NCBI GenBank assembly: GCA_020634495.1
Contig: JACKBR010000011.1
Location: forward strand, 47,656 to 111,655
Length of the DNA: 64,000 bases
Direction of reading: 5' to 3'
Source of the DNA: Ardenticatenaceae bacterium
GTDB lineage: Bacteria; Chloroflexota; Anaerolineae; Promineifilales; Promineifilaceae
The notes under the pieces are model-generated. The model was not told the DNA's origin. It made no database searches and saw nothing but the letters and a program-made list of their open reading frames with translations. Of the stretch, positions 38,351 through 46,395 are shown piece after piece; position 1 is the first letter of the stretch, and each line of letters starts with the position of its first letter. The translations under genes were made by a program, and so were the position numbers.

Positions 38351-38599
38351 TTAAGCTGCTGGCTCCCTTTTGCTCAGGATGAGGTTGGTCATGGCGTTGA
38401 TGGTACGAAAATTGTCTAGTTCCAGGTCTTCGTTGGCAATGGTGATGGCCATTTGCTGCTCTACAAAAAGCACGATTTGCATTGCAAAGAGGGAGTTAAC
38501 GAAGCCGAGGGAAAAGATGTCTTCGTCGTCCTTCAGGTTGTAATCTTTGAAATGCTTGGCCAGAAAAGTGCGTATTTGTTGCTTGATTTCTGCTTCCAT
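38351..38599 (-). CDS. Discrete acyl carrier protein for extender-unit synthesis
   Basis: Small acidic protein of 82 residues. The phosphopantetheine site is the Ser in FSLGFVNSLFAMQIV (residue about 36), a GFVNSLF variant typical of the ACPs that partner FkbH-type enzymes rather than the GxDSL of module carriers. It would hold the glyceryl group and its oxidised forms. It lies 39 bp downstream of the dehydrogenase gene, and its start is preceded by a GGAAG ribosome binding sequence (CGCGGAGGAAGTTC region). Confidence 0.88.
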   Translation of the reverse strand: MEAEIKQQIRTFLAKHFKDYNLKDDEDIFSLGFVNSLFAMQIVLFVEQQMAITIANEDLELDNFRTINAMTNLILSKREPAA

Positions 38600-38638
38600 G
38601 AATGAACTTCCTCCGCGTTTTACTAAGATTGTTGGGGT

Positions 38639-39493
38639 TTAGTATGAATAAAATCCGGTGCCGCTTTTACGGCCGTATAAGCCCGCATCCACCATCTTTT
38701 GCAGCAGGGGACAGGGGCGGTACTTGCTGTCGGCAAAGCTTTCGTGCAGCACTTCAATTGAGTACAAAATCGTGTCCAGGCCAATGAGATCGGCCGTTTC
38801 CAGCGGCCCCATCTTGTGGCCAAAACATTTCTTGAAGATTTGGTCTACATCTTCAGCCGTGGAGACGCCCTCGTGCAGCAGAAAAGCAGCTTCGTTAATG
38901 GTGAGCATCAGCACCCGGTTAGAGACAAAACCGGGCGAATCATTCACCACGATGCAATCTTTGTTCATGCCTGCCAAAAATTGTTGGGCAATGTCCAGCG
39001 CTTCGTCGCTGGTGTGGTAGCCGCGTATAACCTCAACGGTTGGCTTCATGGGCACCGGGTTCATAAAGTGCATACCCACAATGCGGTCAGCCCGCTTGGT
39101 TACCGAGCCGATGCGGGTGATGGAAATACAGGATGTATTGGCGGCAAAAACCGTTTCTGGCGGACAAATGGCATCTAGCTGCGGATAAATTTCCTTTTTG
39201 ATCTGCCACTTTTCTGTGCTGTTTTCCACAACAAACTCAACATCTTGGAGTTGTTGGTAATCTGTTGTGAAGTGAATTTGGGAAATTAGTTCGTCTGGGG
39301 ATTTATCAGTTTCTTGGGGGCGATTAAATAATCGGCTAAGTCGTATATTTTGATAAATTTGGTCCTTTGCCTGGGCCAAAATATCATCATGAATGTCGAT
39401 GAGTACAACGTCATGCTGCGTTTGTGCCAGGGCTTGGGCAACGCCAACACCCATGACACCCGCGCCGATGACGCCGATCCGTTTGAGTCTCAA
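38639..39493 (-). CDS. 3-hydroxyacyl-CoA dehydrogenase family (FkbK/hydroxymalonyl type)
   Basis: Protein of 284 residues with the Rossmann motif IGVIGAGVMGVGVA at the N-terminus and the conserved VENSTEKWQIKKEIY, NTSCISITRIG, GMHFMNPVP and DSPGFVSNRVLM segments of 3-hydroxyacyl-CoA dehydrogenases. In methoxymalonyl and hydroxymalonyl-ACP pathways such an enzyme oxidises glyceryl-ACP. The neighbouring ACP and FkbH-like genes support that role over fatty-acid oxidation. The acyl-ACP dehydrogenase (FkbI type) and the O-methyltransferase that usually accompany it are absent from the window. Confidence 0.9.
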   Translation of the reverse strand: MRLKRIGVIGAGVMGVGVAQALAQTQHDVVLIDIHDDILAQAKDQIYQNIRLSRLFNRPQETDKSPDELISQIHFTTDYQQLQDVEFVVENSTEKWQIKKEIYPQLDAICPPETVFAANTSCISITRIGSVTKRADRIVGMHFMNPVPMKPTVEVIRGYHTSDEALDIAQQFLAGMNKDCIVVNDSPGFVSNRVLMLTINEAAFLLHEGVSTAEDVDQIFKKCFGHKMGPLETADLIGLDTILYSIEVLHESFADSKYRPCPLLQKMVDAGLYGRKSGTGFYSY

Positions 39494-39575
39494 GTTGTTT
39501 ACTCCTTACACGCTTAAATTTTTGTGAACTCGGCCTTAGGTGCTCAGGCTACGGCCGTTTCACTTAACCATCTTC

Positions 39576-41078
39576 TTATCTGCTGCCACGACGGCGTAGT
39601 CGATTTTGCCGTCGCTTTTCGCCACGATCCTTTTGCTGTGTGGCCCCGTGGGAGTTGGCGTTTTCTTGGGGAGGTGTAAATGACAAGGGATGCTCCAGGT
39701 TTTCAAAAATGAGGTCTGAATCACCAGGTAAAAGCGTTTCCCATTGCAAATTAGCGCCAGAAAGCCACAACTTGCGAATCGTTGTTAATAAAAACCAATG
39801 ATCGTCTTGATGATCATAGGAATAGCGAATTGTTGGGTAGATTGAAGCATATTGCTCTGGTTTGCACTGGGGATGCTGCTTTACAAAAGCGCCCAGCGAT
39901 TGTCCAGGGCCAACTTCAACCAGATGATAGGTCTGTCTTTGTTCCAGCAGGTTTTGCAACATCGAAAAATATTGCACAGGTTGGCACATGTGCTGCGCCC
40001 AGTAGCCTGGGTCTGTAGCTTGCTTTGCTGTAATCCAGGTGCCCGTGACGTTAGACAGGTAGGGTATTTGGGGTGCCGAGGTGGTGATGGTTTGGGCAAT
40101 TTTTGTTAGTTCGTTTGCCGCATCTTGCATCATGTGAGAATGAAAGGCGTGGGTTGTGTCTAGCAAACGGCAGGCGACCTGCTTTTCCAGCAGCTGCTGC
40201 TGGATGGCTAAAATGGCGTCTGGCTCTCCGGCCAGGACGGTGAGGGCATGGCCATTGTGGGCAGAGAGGGAAACCTGCTCGTTCAGGTATGGTGCAACAG
40301 CTTCTTGAGAAAGCGGTACAGCCAGCATTTTGCCCGGCGGTAAGTCTTGAATAAGCTGGGCGCGGCGGGCTACCAGGGCCAGGGCATCTTTTAGGCTGAG
40401 TACCCCGGCGATGGTTGCGGCGACGTATTCGCCCAGGCTGTAGCCAATTAAGCCATCTGGTTCAATGCCCCAATGCTGAAACAATCGGGCCAAAGCGTAC
40501 TCAATGCTAAAGACGAGGGGGTGGGCTACGGCCGTTTCCTGCAATTTAGCTTCTTTTTCATTCTTCGTGCTGGCGGCCGGTTTGCGCCCCAGCATGGCAG
40601 CCAGATCAAGGCCGGTAGCCGGGGGAGCTTCAGTTTGGGATTTTGATTCTTGCGGAAATAAAAGTTCTGTAATGGATTGGTTGAGGAACGGCCGTAATTC
40701 GGCGTCACAACCATCAACAATCTCTTGAAAAAAAGGAATGGACTCGTAAAGGCCACGTCCCATTTGCAAATAATGATCGCCAATGCCGGGAAACATAAAA
40801 ACAGTGTGGGTTGGGGGAACGGCCGTGTTTTTAATTTCATCGGCCTTTAGCTGCTCAGACAAATGGGCTGTGTCAGAAATTAGAGCAGCCTGGCGAAAGA
40901 GGGCTCCCGTTTCTTCCTGCCCTAAAAGTGCCGCAAGCTGGCCAGGTGAAACGTGTGGGTGCTGTTGTACATACCGCAAAAGGGCGATCGATTTTTGTTG
41001 AATTTCAATTGTAGATGGGCCTGTTAATGGCAATAAAAACCACTTAGGCTGCTGAAGTATTTTATGAGGAATAGGCAT
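39576..41078 (-). CDS. Stand-alone acyltransferase (AT)
   Basis: Protein of 500 residues with a complete AT domain: FMFPGIGDHYLQMGRGLY takes the place of the GQGSQ loop, the nucleophile lies in GYSLGEYVAATIAG near residue 213, THAFHSHMM near 313 is the second catalytic motif (HAFH is usually linked to malonyl-type substrates), and VEVGPGQSLG follows. The first about 90 residues resemble a KS-AT linker and the last about 30 are basic (QQKDRGEKRRQNRLRRR). It is the first gene of the cluster and could load the AT-degenerate PKS module at 21324-26897 in trans, perhaps from the hydroxymalonyl-ACP made by its neighbours. A self-contained loading AT is the alternative. Confidence 0.85.
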   Translation of the reverse strand: MPIPHKILQQPKWFLLPLTGPSTIEIQQKSIALLRYVQQHPHVSPGQLAALLGQEETGALFRQAALISDTAHLSEQLKADEIKNTAVPPTHTVFMFPGIGDHYLQMGRGLYESIPFFQEIVDGCDAELRPFLNQSITELLFPQESKSQTEAPPATGLDLAAMLGRKPAASTKNEKEAKLQETAVAHPLVFSIEYALARLFQHWGIEPDGLIGYSLGEYVAATIAGVLSLKDALALVARRAQLIQDLPPGKMLAVPLSQEAVAPYLNEQVSLSAHNGHALTVLAGEPDAILAIQQQLLEKQVACRLLDTTHAFHSHMMQDAANELTKIAQTITTSAPQIPYLSNVTGTWITAKQATDPGYWAQHMCQPVQYFSMLQNLLEQRQTYHLVEVGPGQSLGAFVKQHPQCKPEQYASIYPTIRYSYDHQDDHWFLLTTIRKLWLSGANLQWETLLPGDSDLIFENLEHPLSFTPPQENANSHGATQQKDRGEKRRQNRLRRRGSR

Positions 41079-41529
41079 AAGTGCTGAATACTATCTTGAC
41101 TTTTGCTCTAACGTTAAAATCTAATCACAAGCCATGCAAAAATTGAGCTGTTTTTAGGCCATAGTAGCACAAACAGCAAGTGCCGCTCTATAAAAGGGCT
41201 ATAAAGAATCTACAAAAAACGTCTATTGAATTAGTAACTGCACAAGATTATCTTGTTGGCTTTCCCACCGGGTCCAAAGATGGCAAGACGGTATTTTCGT
41301 GGCCACTGCTGGACAAAACCAAATGTCTATAATGGTTTTTTGTACCCAAGTGAAGATGGTTTAAGTATACGCCTGTGTTCAAACAAAGCAAATAGAAATA
41401 CTTATTATAGGACTCGTTTTTATGGGTTCCCTGGTTGGGTGTAACGCAAGAAGGTGAATTGAAGAGGGGCGCTGCGGTTTATCGGGGCATGGACGGTAAC
41501 GGCCGTAAATCAAGCAGCAGGATAGTCAA
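41079..41529. other. AT-richer gap upstream of the cluster
   Basis: About 450 bp without a credible gene. It is more AT-rich than its surroundings and must hold the promoter of the biosynthetic operon (minus strand), but I see no convincing -35/-10 pair. A plus-strand frame at 41253-41444 lacks any recognisable similarity. One ACGGCCGT palindrome lies at about 41500. Confidence 0.5.
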
Positions 41530-42393
41530 TTAAGCCTGGGAAAAGATAAGGTGCAGCTGGTTTTTAGACGGATCTTGCACGACAAGACGGCCGTTTTGCT
41601 GCGTATAAGGCACATCATTTTCCTTCAGGCGTTGCCACACAGCTTCCTGCGCGGCCTGGGTGGGTAAGATAATTTGGTAATACCGTAGGCCTGCTGCGCC
41701 TGTCGGGGCTGGAGGCGCACCCGTACCTGCCCAGGTGTTGAGGCCAATATGGTGGTGGTAACCGCCTGCGGAAACAAAACTTGCGCTTGGCCCATACCGC
41801 ATAATGCGCTCAAACCCTAAAACGTCGCAGTAAAAATCTTCAGCTTCTGCCACATTGCGAATGTGTAGATGGATGTGCCCCATTTTGGTTCCGTTGTGCA
41901 GCCCAGACCATTGAGGAGAACGGCCGTTTAGCTCGCCAATCAAATTTTGTAAATCCAGCGGGAGGGTGTTCATTTGGAGACGGCCGTTTTGCATTGGCCA
42001 CTCGTCTTGCTGGCGATCACGGTAAATTTCAATTCCGTTGCCATCCGGATCAGACAAATAGATTGCTTCACTGACGCTGTGATCGGAAAAGCCGCCGAAT
42101 GGGGTTTTGGTATCAACCAGATTTTTGAACGTTTTGGCCAGCTCAAACCGACTGGGAACCAGGAGGGCAAAATGATACAGGCCCGTTGTGCCTTGCGGTA
42201 AAATTGCTCCTGGCTGCTCAATAAGCTCAAGAAGCGGCCGTTCTGCGGTGCCTAAAATGGCAGTCTGCGCATCCTGGCTCAACAGCTTCAGCCCAATATT
42301 GCGGGTGTAGTAGGGCAGCGACCGGCCAAAATCCGCTACAGTTAATGAAACCAGGCCAATTTGTGTGTTTGGGTGAATTGTTTCCATGATCAT
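41530..42393 (-). CDS. VOC-family (glyoxalase/extradiol dioxygenase-like) protein
   Basis: Protein of 287 residues made of two vicinal-oxygen-chelate halves. IGLVSLTVADFGRSLPYYTR opens the first, and MGHIHLHIRNVAEAEDFYCD near residue 168 opens the second. Metal-ligand-like His and Glu residues are visible (LYHFALLVP, GNGIEIYRD, GGYHHHIGLNTW, QLHLIFS). The layout matches CatE-type catechol 2,3-dioxygenase-like proteins of Bacillus, but the substrate cannot be told. It lies downstream of yceI on the same strand with a strong hairpin between them, so read-through is uncertain, and it may be unrelated to the biosynthetic cluster. Confidence 0.85.
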   Translation of the reverse strand: MIMETIHPNTQIGLVSLTVADFGRSLPYYTRNIGLKLLSQDAQTAILGTAERPLLELIEQPGAILPQGTTGLYHFALLVPSRFELAKTFKNLVDTKTPFGGFSDHSVSEAIYLSDPDGNGIEIYRDRQQDEWPMQNGRLQMNTLPLDLQNLIGELNGRSPQWSGLHNGTKMGHIHLHIRNVAEAEDFYCDVLGFERIMRYGPSASFVSAGGYHHHIGLNTWAGTGAPPAPTGAAGLRYYQIILPTQAAQEAVWQRLKENDVPYTQQNGRLVVQDPSKNQLHLIFSQA

Positions 42394-42425
42394 TATCTTA
42401 CCGCTTTATCCCAGCAGTGAGAAGC

Positions 42426-42463
42426 AAAAAGTGAAAAGTGGTATAGCCAACTTTTCACTTTTT
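42426..42463 (-). terminator. Hairpin between yceI-like and VOC genes
   Basis: AAAAAGTGAAAAGT (42426-42439) pairs perfectly with ACTTTTCACTTTTT (42450-42463), a 14-bp stem with a 10-nt loop. The descending arm ends in a T-run on either strand, so it can act as a terminator for the yceI-like gene; it also resembles the GTGAAA heptad repeats elsewhere. Confidence 0.6.
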
Positions 42464-42488
42464 ACCTGCAATTTTATGTTGTCTCAGA

Positions 42489-43028
42489 TTAAGCTGTTTC
42501 AGCCTGGGATTGTTTAACCAATTCAAGCTCGATCTCAATGTTAATTTTGTCGCCAACCAGCACGCCGCCTGTTTCCAAAGCCTGGTTCCAGTTTAAGCCC
42601 CACTCTTTGCGGTTGATGCTGCCAGAGGCAGAGAAACCGGCGCTTTCGGTGCCCCAGGGGCTTTTGGCAACGCCTGCGTATTCCACGTCTAGCACAACTT
42701 CTTTGGTAATATCTTTAATGGTGAGATTGCCAATTAAACGGCCGTTATTCTCATCAACCTGCTCAACCTTGGTGCTGACAAACTTCATGGTTGGGTAATT
42801 TTCTACATCAAAAAAGTCAGGGGATTTTAGATGGCCGTCGCGCTGCTCATCCCGTGTGTTGATGCTGCTTAGATCAACATCAATATTGACCGTCGTGTTG
42901 GTCGGGTTTTCCTCGTCAAAGTTGACGGTGCCGCTGAACGATTCAAATGCACCACGTACCTTTGAAATCATCATGTGCCGCGCTGTGAAATAAATATGCG
43001 AGTGTGAAGAATCAATTTGCCATGACAT
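42489..43028 (-). CDS. yceI: YceI family lipocalin-like protein
   Basis: Protein of 179 residues with the full YceI pattern: WQIDSSHSHIYFTARHMMIS at the start, VRGAFESFSGTVNFDEE, NTRDEQRDGHLKSPDFFDVE, and GLNWNQALETGGVLVGDKIN. The family forms a beta-barrel that binds polyisoprenoid or amphiphilic lipids. There is no signal peptide, so it is probably cytoplasmic. The start ATG at 43028 has AAAAGGAG upstream. A consensus promoter with an operator in its spacer lies at 43118-43146, and the gene diverges from a TetR-family regulator, which probably represses it. Confidence 0.92.
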   Translation of the reverse strand: MSWQIDSSHSHIYFTARHMMISKVRGAFESFSGTVNFDEENPTNTTVNIDVDLSSINTRDEQRDGHLKSPDFFDVENYPTMKFVSTKVEQVDENNGRLIGNLTIKDITKEVVLDVEYAGVAKSPWGTESAGFSASGSINRKEWGLNWNQALETGGVLVGDKINIEIELELVKQSQAETA

Positions 43029-43088
43029 TGTTGTATAATCTCCTTTTCAACTGATTTTTTAGTAATGGCTAAGGTGTTTAGCTCCGTA

Positions 43089-43106
43089 TGTGGACTAGAG
43101 TCCGCA
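43089..43106. promoter_or_regulatory. Palindromic operator 2, near transcription start
   Basis: TGTGGACTAGAGTCCGCA: half-sites TGTGGACT and AGTCCGCA with one mismatch, centre-to-centre 34 bp from operator 1, just after the predicted start of transcription. Confidence 0.75.
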
Positions 43107-43117
43107 TATGCGATAAG

Positions 43118-43146
43118 ATATTAACGGACTTGAGTCCGCTTGTCAA
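43118..43146 (-). promoter_or_regulatory. Promoter of yceI-like gene
   Basis: On the minus strand TTGACA (43146-43141), a spacer of exactly 17 nt, and TAATAT (43123-43118). The predicted start of transcription is near 43111, about 83 nt before the ATG at 43028. Confidence 0.8.
43125..43138. promoter_or_regulatory. Palindromic operator 1, within promoter spacer
   Basis: CGGACTTGAGTCCG: half-sites CGGACT and AGTCCG around a 2-nt centre. It lies entirely between the -35 and -10 boxes of the yceI-like promoter. The presumed ligand is the adjacent TetR-family regulator. Confidence 0.8.
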
Positions 43147-43265
43147 GTATTTGCTAGAAATTGTGTTTCCTGCACGGGAATGGCGCGTAGAAGGATTTAC
43201 AAAATTCGGAAAATATCGTTTACTAATGCAAGGTTAGGGAATTTGTAAGCACTGAGGTTAATGAC

Positions 43266-43940
43266 ATGAATCAGCCAGAAAACAAGACAATTGCCCTTGG
43301 TTCCGTTGAAGAAGCAGGCTCGGTTTGTCGGCAAGAACGGCGTGATGCAGCGGCCAATCGTGAGCGCATCTTGCAAACGGCCGAAAAGCTTTTTGCTGAG
43401 CAAGGTGTGGCCAATGTTAATATGGCCGACATTGCCCAAGAAGCGGGCGTGGGTAAGGGCACCTTGTACCGGCGGTTTACCAACAAGGCAGAGCTGTGCC
43501 TGGCACTGATGGATTCACAAATGATTGAGTTTCAAAATGGGATGCTGTCTCGGATGCAGCAGATGTCTGCCCAAGGCACGCCCAAAATGGCTCAGCTAGA
43601 TCAATTTATTGATTCCTTGATCTACTTTACAGACGCCCATGCGCCATTGCTGTGCGAAGTGCAGCGGTCTGGCCTGCTGCAAGAACAAGAACCGGATGGC
43701 CTGGAACTGCCTCACTTTTGGCAGTACATGACGGTTAATGGTTTGCTAAAAGCTGCTGCCACCAATGGTGAAATTGCAGATAATTTGGACATCGATTATC
43801 TGGCCGATGCCATTCTTTCCCCCTTGAAGGCGGACATTTTTTATTACCAGCGAGAAGTACGCGGTTTTTCTTTAGAACGCATCAGCGCAGGCTTACGGCT
43901 TTTGATTGCTGGCATCTGCCATTGTGACGGCGCTGCCTAA
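43266..43940 (+). CDS. TetR/AcrR family transcriptional regulator
   Basis: Protein of 224 residues. The N-terminal helix-turn-helix lies at about residues 30-75: RERILQTAEKLFAEQG, NVNMADIAQEAGVGKGTLYR and FTNKAELCLALM are typical TetR. The C-terminal ligand-binding half is all-helical and not diagnostic. The ATG has GAGG upstream (CACTGAGGTTAATGAC). It diverges from the yceI-like gene over a 237-bp region holding two identical palindromes, so autoregulation plus repression of yceI is likely. The glycoside-hydrolase-like gene starts 17 bp after its stop and may be cotranscribed. Confidence 0.92.
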   Translation: MNQPENKTIALGSVEEAGSVCRQERRDAAANRERILQTAEKLFAEQGVANVNMADIAQEAGVGKGTLYRRFTNKAELCLALMDSQMIEFQNGMLSRMQQMSAQGTPKMAQLDQFIDSLIYFTDAHAPLLCEVQRSGLLQEQEPDGLELPHFWQYMTVNGLLKAAATNGEIADNLDIDYLADAILSPLKADIFYYQREVRGFSLERISAGLRLLIAGICHCDGAA

Positions 43941-43957
43941 AATTCTTTTGGGTTTGA

Positions 43958-46000
43958 ATGCCCCCACATACTTTTTCTAATGTAGCTGGCAGTAAGGTGT
44001 TAACTGGTTGGAAACGGCCGTTCCCCACCTTGCTGTTTTTCTTTTTCATTATTTGCCTGGCCCTCATTGGCTGGCTAGAAGCAGAAACGGCCGTGACCGC
44101 CGCCCCCCATGATGTAGCCGACCAACGGACAGCCGCGGCTATTCCCAGCAGCCAGCCCGCCTATGGCGTCAATTTTATAAGCTGGGCCAAAGGGTTAGAG
44201 CCTGTTAGCCAGACGCGCTACGACAATGGCCTGGCCACCGGGGCAACCTGGAACAGGTGGCCGCTTTACTGGAATGATATTGAGACGGCAAACAACGTGT
44301 TTAGCTGGACGTTTCAAGACGTAGCCGTAGAAAACGATCTTCAGCAAGGGCTGCGCATCGATGCAATCTTGCTTGGCACCCCGGCTTTTTATACCACCAG
44401 CGCCAACAACGCCACCCGCCTGCCTCGCCCCGTTCCCAGCCATCTTCTAAATATTGATGCGGTGCAGGCGGCTACGCCGCAAGGTTTGTATGCGGCCGTT
44501 TTTAGCGACAATTCAGATGTTTTAGGCGTTGGCAAGCAGATAAACCAGACCAACCGCTGGGCGCGTTTTGTGTATACGGCCGTATCTCGCTACAAGCCAG
44601 GTGGAGTATTGGCGCAGGCCAGGGGATGGCCAGCAGGCCAGGGCATCACCCATTGGGAAATGTGGAATGAACCTGATTTAAGCGGCTTTTGGGATGGCAC
44701 CACCGCCGATTATGCCCGCCTGCTTAAAGTCGGCTACCTGGCAGCCAAGCTGGCCGATCCCAATGCCAAGGTGATGTTTGGCGGGCTGGCCAACGAAAGC
44801 ACCAATCTCACCTTCTACAACGATGTCATGACCATTTACGATGCTGATCCCAACGCCACAAATTATGATTATTACCATGACATTTTTGCCACGCACAACT
44901 ATTTATATGCCTGGCGTTCCTGGTACCAGGTTTGGCGGGCCAGCAACACGCTGGCGGCGCGCAACCTGGAAAAACCAATCTGGCTCAATGAATCTGGCGT
45001 GCCCGTTTGGGATGATTATCCTGGGCCGGTTTGTGAACCTACCAGCCCCTATCGTGCCTCAATGAGTGAGCAGGCAGATTTTATTATTCAAAGCGCGTTT
45101 TATGCCGCCTATGCCGGGGCAGACAACATTTTCTTTTTTCAACTTCATGATGATTGTGGCAACCAGCCAGGTGGCACCAACTTTACGCCGGTAACCAGCT
45201 GCACTGGCGATCCCCTGCTTGATCCCGGTGGCGATGCCTTTGGCTTGTTCCGCAATGTGAGCAATCCGGCGGTTTCTGGCTGTTATTGGGAACATCCCAA
45301 CGGGGGGACGGCGCGGCCTGGCTTTACGGCTTTGCAACTGCTCACTTCCACCTTTACGGATGTAGAGCCTTTGTGGCGTTTACGCCCCGGTGGCAGCGAT
45401 CCGGCAAATGGCCCGCAGGAGTGGATTGCTTTTTATCAGCCTGCCACGCAATCTCGGATTTTGGGGGTTTGGGCTAGATTTGGCAGTGAGGAAACGGCCG
45501 TCATTCCCACCACAAACGCCAACGGCAGCGCCCAACTCATTTGGCCAGACGGCAGCAGCCAAACAATCACGGCTATCGACGGCGTTTTCACCCTCACCTT
45601 GCCTGCGGCCACCAACCAAAACGCCATTTGGGACCCAGCTTTGTACCCTATCGGTGGGCGGCCCGCGATTTTAATTGAGCAGGACACGCTGCCGCCAGCG
45701 GTTGTCATTAGCGGCCCGGCGCTGGCGGGTGCCCAATTTGATTTAAGCTGGAGCGGCAGCGATAATGGCAGCGGTTTGGCCAATTATGATGTTTTAGTGG
45801 CCACCGATGGGGGTGTTTTTGTGGAATGGTTAACGGGCACAACGGCCGTATCCGCTACGTTTTCTGGGGAAATCGGTCATGATTATCAATTTATGGCGGT
45901 GGGTCGGGATCAGGCTGGCAACCAGGCCAGCAGCAGCCCCATCACGGTAATGGTTCGCGATTTATCTGAGGCAACTTTCATACCGATGGTTGTTCGCTAG
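43958..46000 (+). CDS. Secreted glycoside-hydrolase-like protein (clan GH-A type)
   Basis: Protein of 680 residues. A signal or anchor segment lies at about 22-42 (PTLLFFFFIICLALIGW). The central TIM-barrel-like region has THWEMWNEPDLSGFW near residue 231, the usual acid/base Glu context of clan GH-A (GH39/GH5-like), and KPIWLNESGVPVW near 348, a plausible nucleophile. The C-terminal part holds a fibronectin-III-like module (LPPAVVISGPALAGAQFDLS, DYQFMAVGRDQAGNQ). The last residues ATFIPMVVR resemble the short hydrophobic-plus-Arg tails seen on Chloroflexota surface proteins. Substrate unknown. No strong ribosome binding site precedes the ATG. Confidence 0.75.
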   Translation: MPPHTFSNVAGSKVLTGWKRPFPTLLFFFFIICLALIGWLEAETAVTAAPHDVADQRTAAAIPSSQPAYGVNFISWAKGLEPVSQTRYDNGLATGATWNRWPLYWNDIETANNVFSWTFQDVAVENDLQQGLRIDAILLGTPAFYTTSANNATRLPRPVPSHLLNIDAVQAATPQGLYAAVFSDNSDVLGVGKQINQTNRWARFVYTAVSRYKPGGVLAQARGWPAGQGITHWEMWNEPDLSGFWDGTTADYARLLKVGYLAAKLADPNAKVMFGGLANESTNLTFYNDVMTIYDADPNATNYDYYHDIFATHNYLYAWRSWYQVWRASNTLAARNLEKPIWLNESGVPVWDDYPGPVCEPTSPYRASMSEQADFIIQSAFYAAYAGADNIFFFQLHDDCGNQPGGTNFTPVTSCTGDPLLDPGGDAFGLFRNVSNPAVSGCYWEHPNGGTARPGFTALQLLTSTFTDVEPLWRLRPGGSDPANGPQEWIAFYQPATQSRILGVWARFGSEETAVIPTTNANGSAQLIWPDGSSQTITAIDGVFTLTLPAATNQNAIWDPALYPIGGRPAILIEQDTLPPAVVISGPALAGAQFDLSWSGSDNGSGLANYDVLVATDGGVFVEWLTGTTAVSATFSGEIGHDYQFMAVGRDQAGNQASSSPITVMVRDLSEATFIPMVVR

Positions 46001-46017
46001 ACAAAGGAAATGAAGCT

Positions 46018-46374
46018 ATGAGGCCGCGCAAACGCAATATTGTTTATTCAACTGCTGACGATGATTTTGAAATGAGAACACCTCCTGAGAGCGAGCGGGG
46101 AACGGCCGTAGCCCAATCGCTCCCCCCGGCCGAACAAACCATACGCATTCAGCGCGAAAAAAAGGGACGCGGTGGCAAGCAGGTTACCGTGCTGCGCGAT
46201 TTTCAGCTAAACGCCAAAGATTTAAACGCGCTGGGAAAACAGCTCAAAAAAGCTTGCGGCAGTGGTGGCACTGTAAAAGAAGAAGGCATCATCGAGATTC
46301 AGGGGGATCACCGAGACAAGATTGCAGCAGAGCTACAAAAGCGAGGCTACAAAACCAAATTTGTCGGCGGGTGA
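46018..46374 (+). CDS. SUI1/YciH family translation factor
   Basis: Protein of 118 residues. The last 80 residues are a complete SUI1 domain: IRIQREKKGRGGKQVTVLRD, LNALGKQLKKACGSGGTVKE, EIQGDHRDKIAAELQKRGYK. Bacterial homologues (YciH) resemble eIF1 and are thought to influence start-codon selection. The first about 35 residues are poorly conserved and contain an in-frame ACGGCCGT palindrome (GTAVA). AAAGGAAATG precedes the start, 17 bp after the hydrolase stop, so both may share a transcript. Confidence 0.9.
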   Translation: MRPRKRNIVYSTADDDFEMRTPPESERGTAVAQSLPPAEQTIRIQREKKGRGGKQVTVLRDFQLNAKDLNALGKQLKKACGSGGTVKEEGIIEIQGDHRDKIAAELQKRGYKTKFVGG

Positions 46375-46395
46375 TTGCCAGAGATTGGCTTAGCG

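Noticed and set aside
41253..41444. Small plus-strand gene upstream of the cluster
   Set aside because: No recognisable similarity, no ribosome binding site, non-ATG start; composition looks non-coding.
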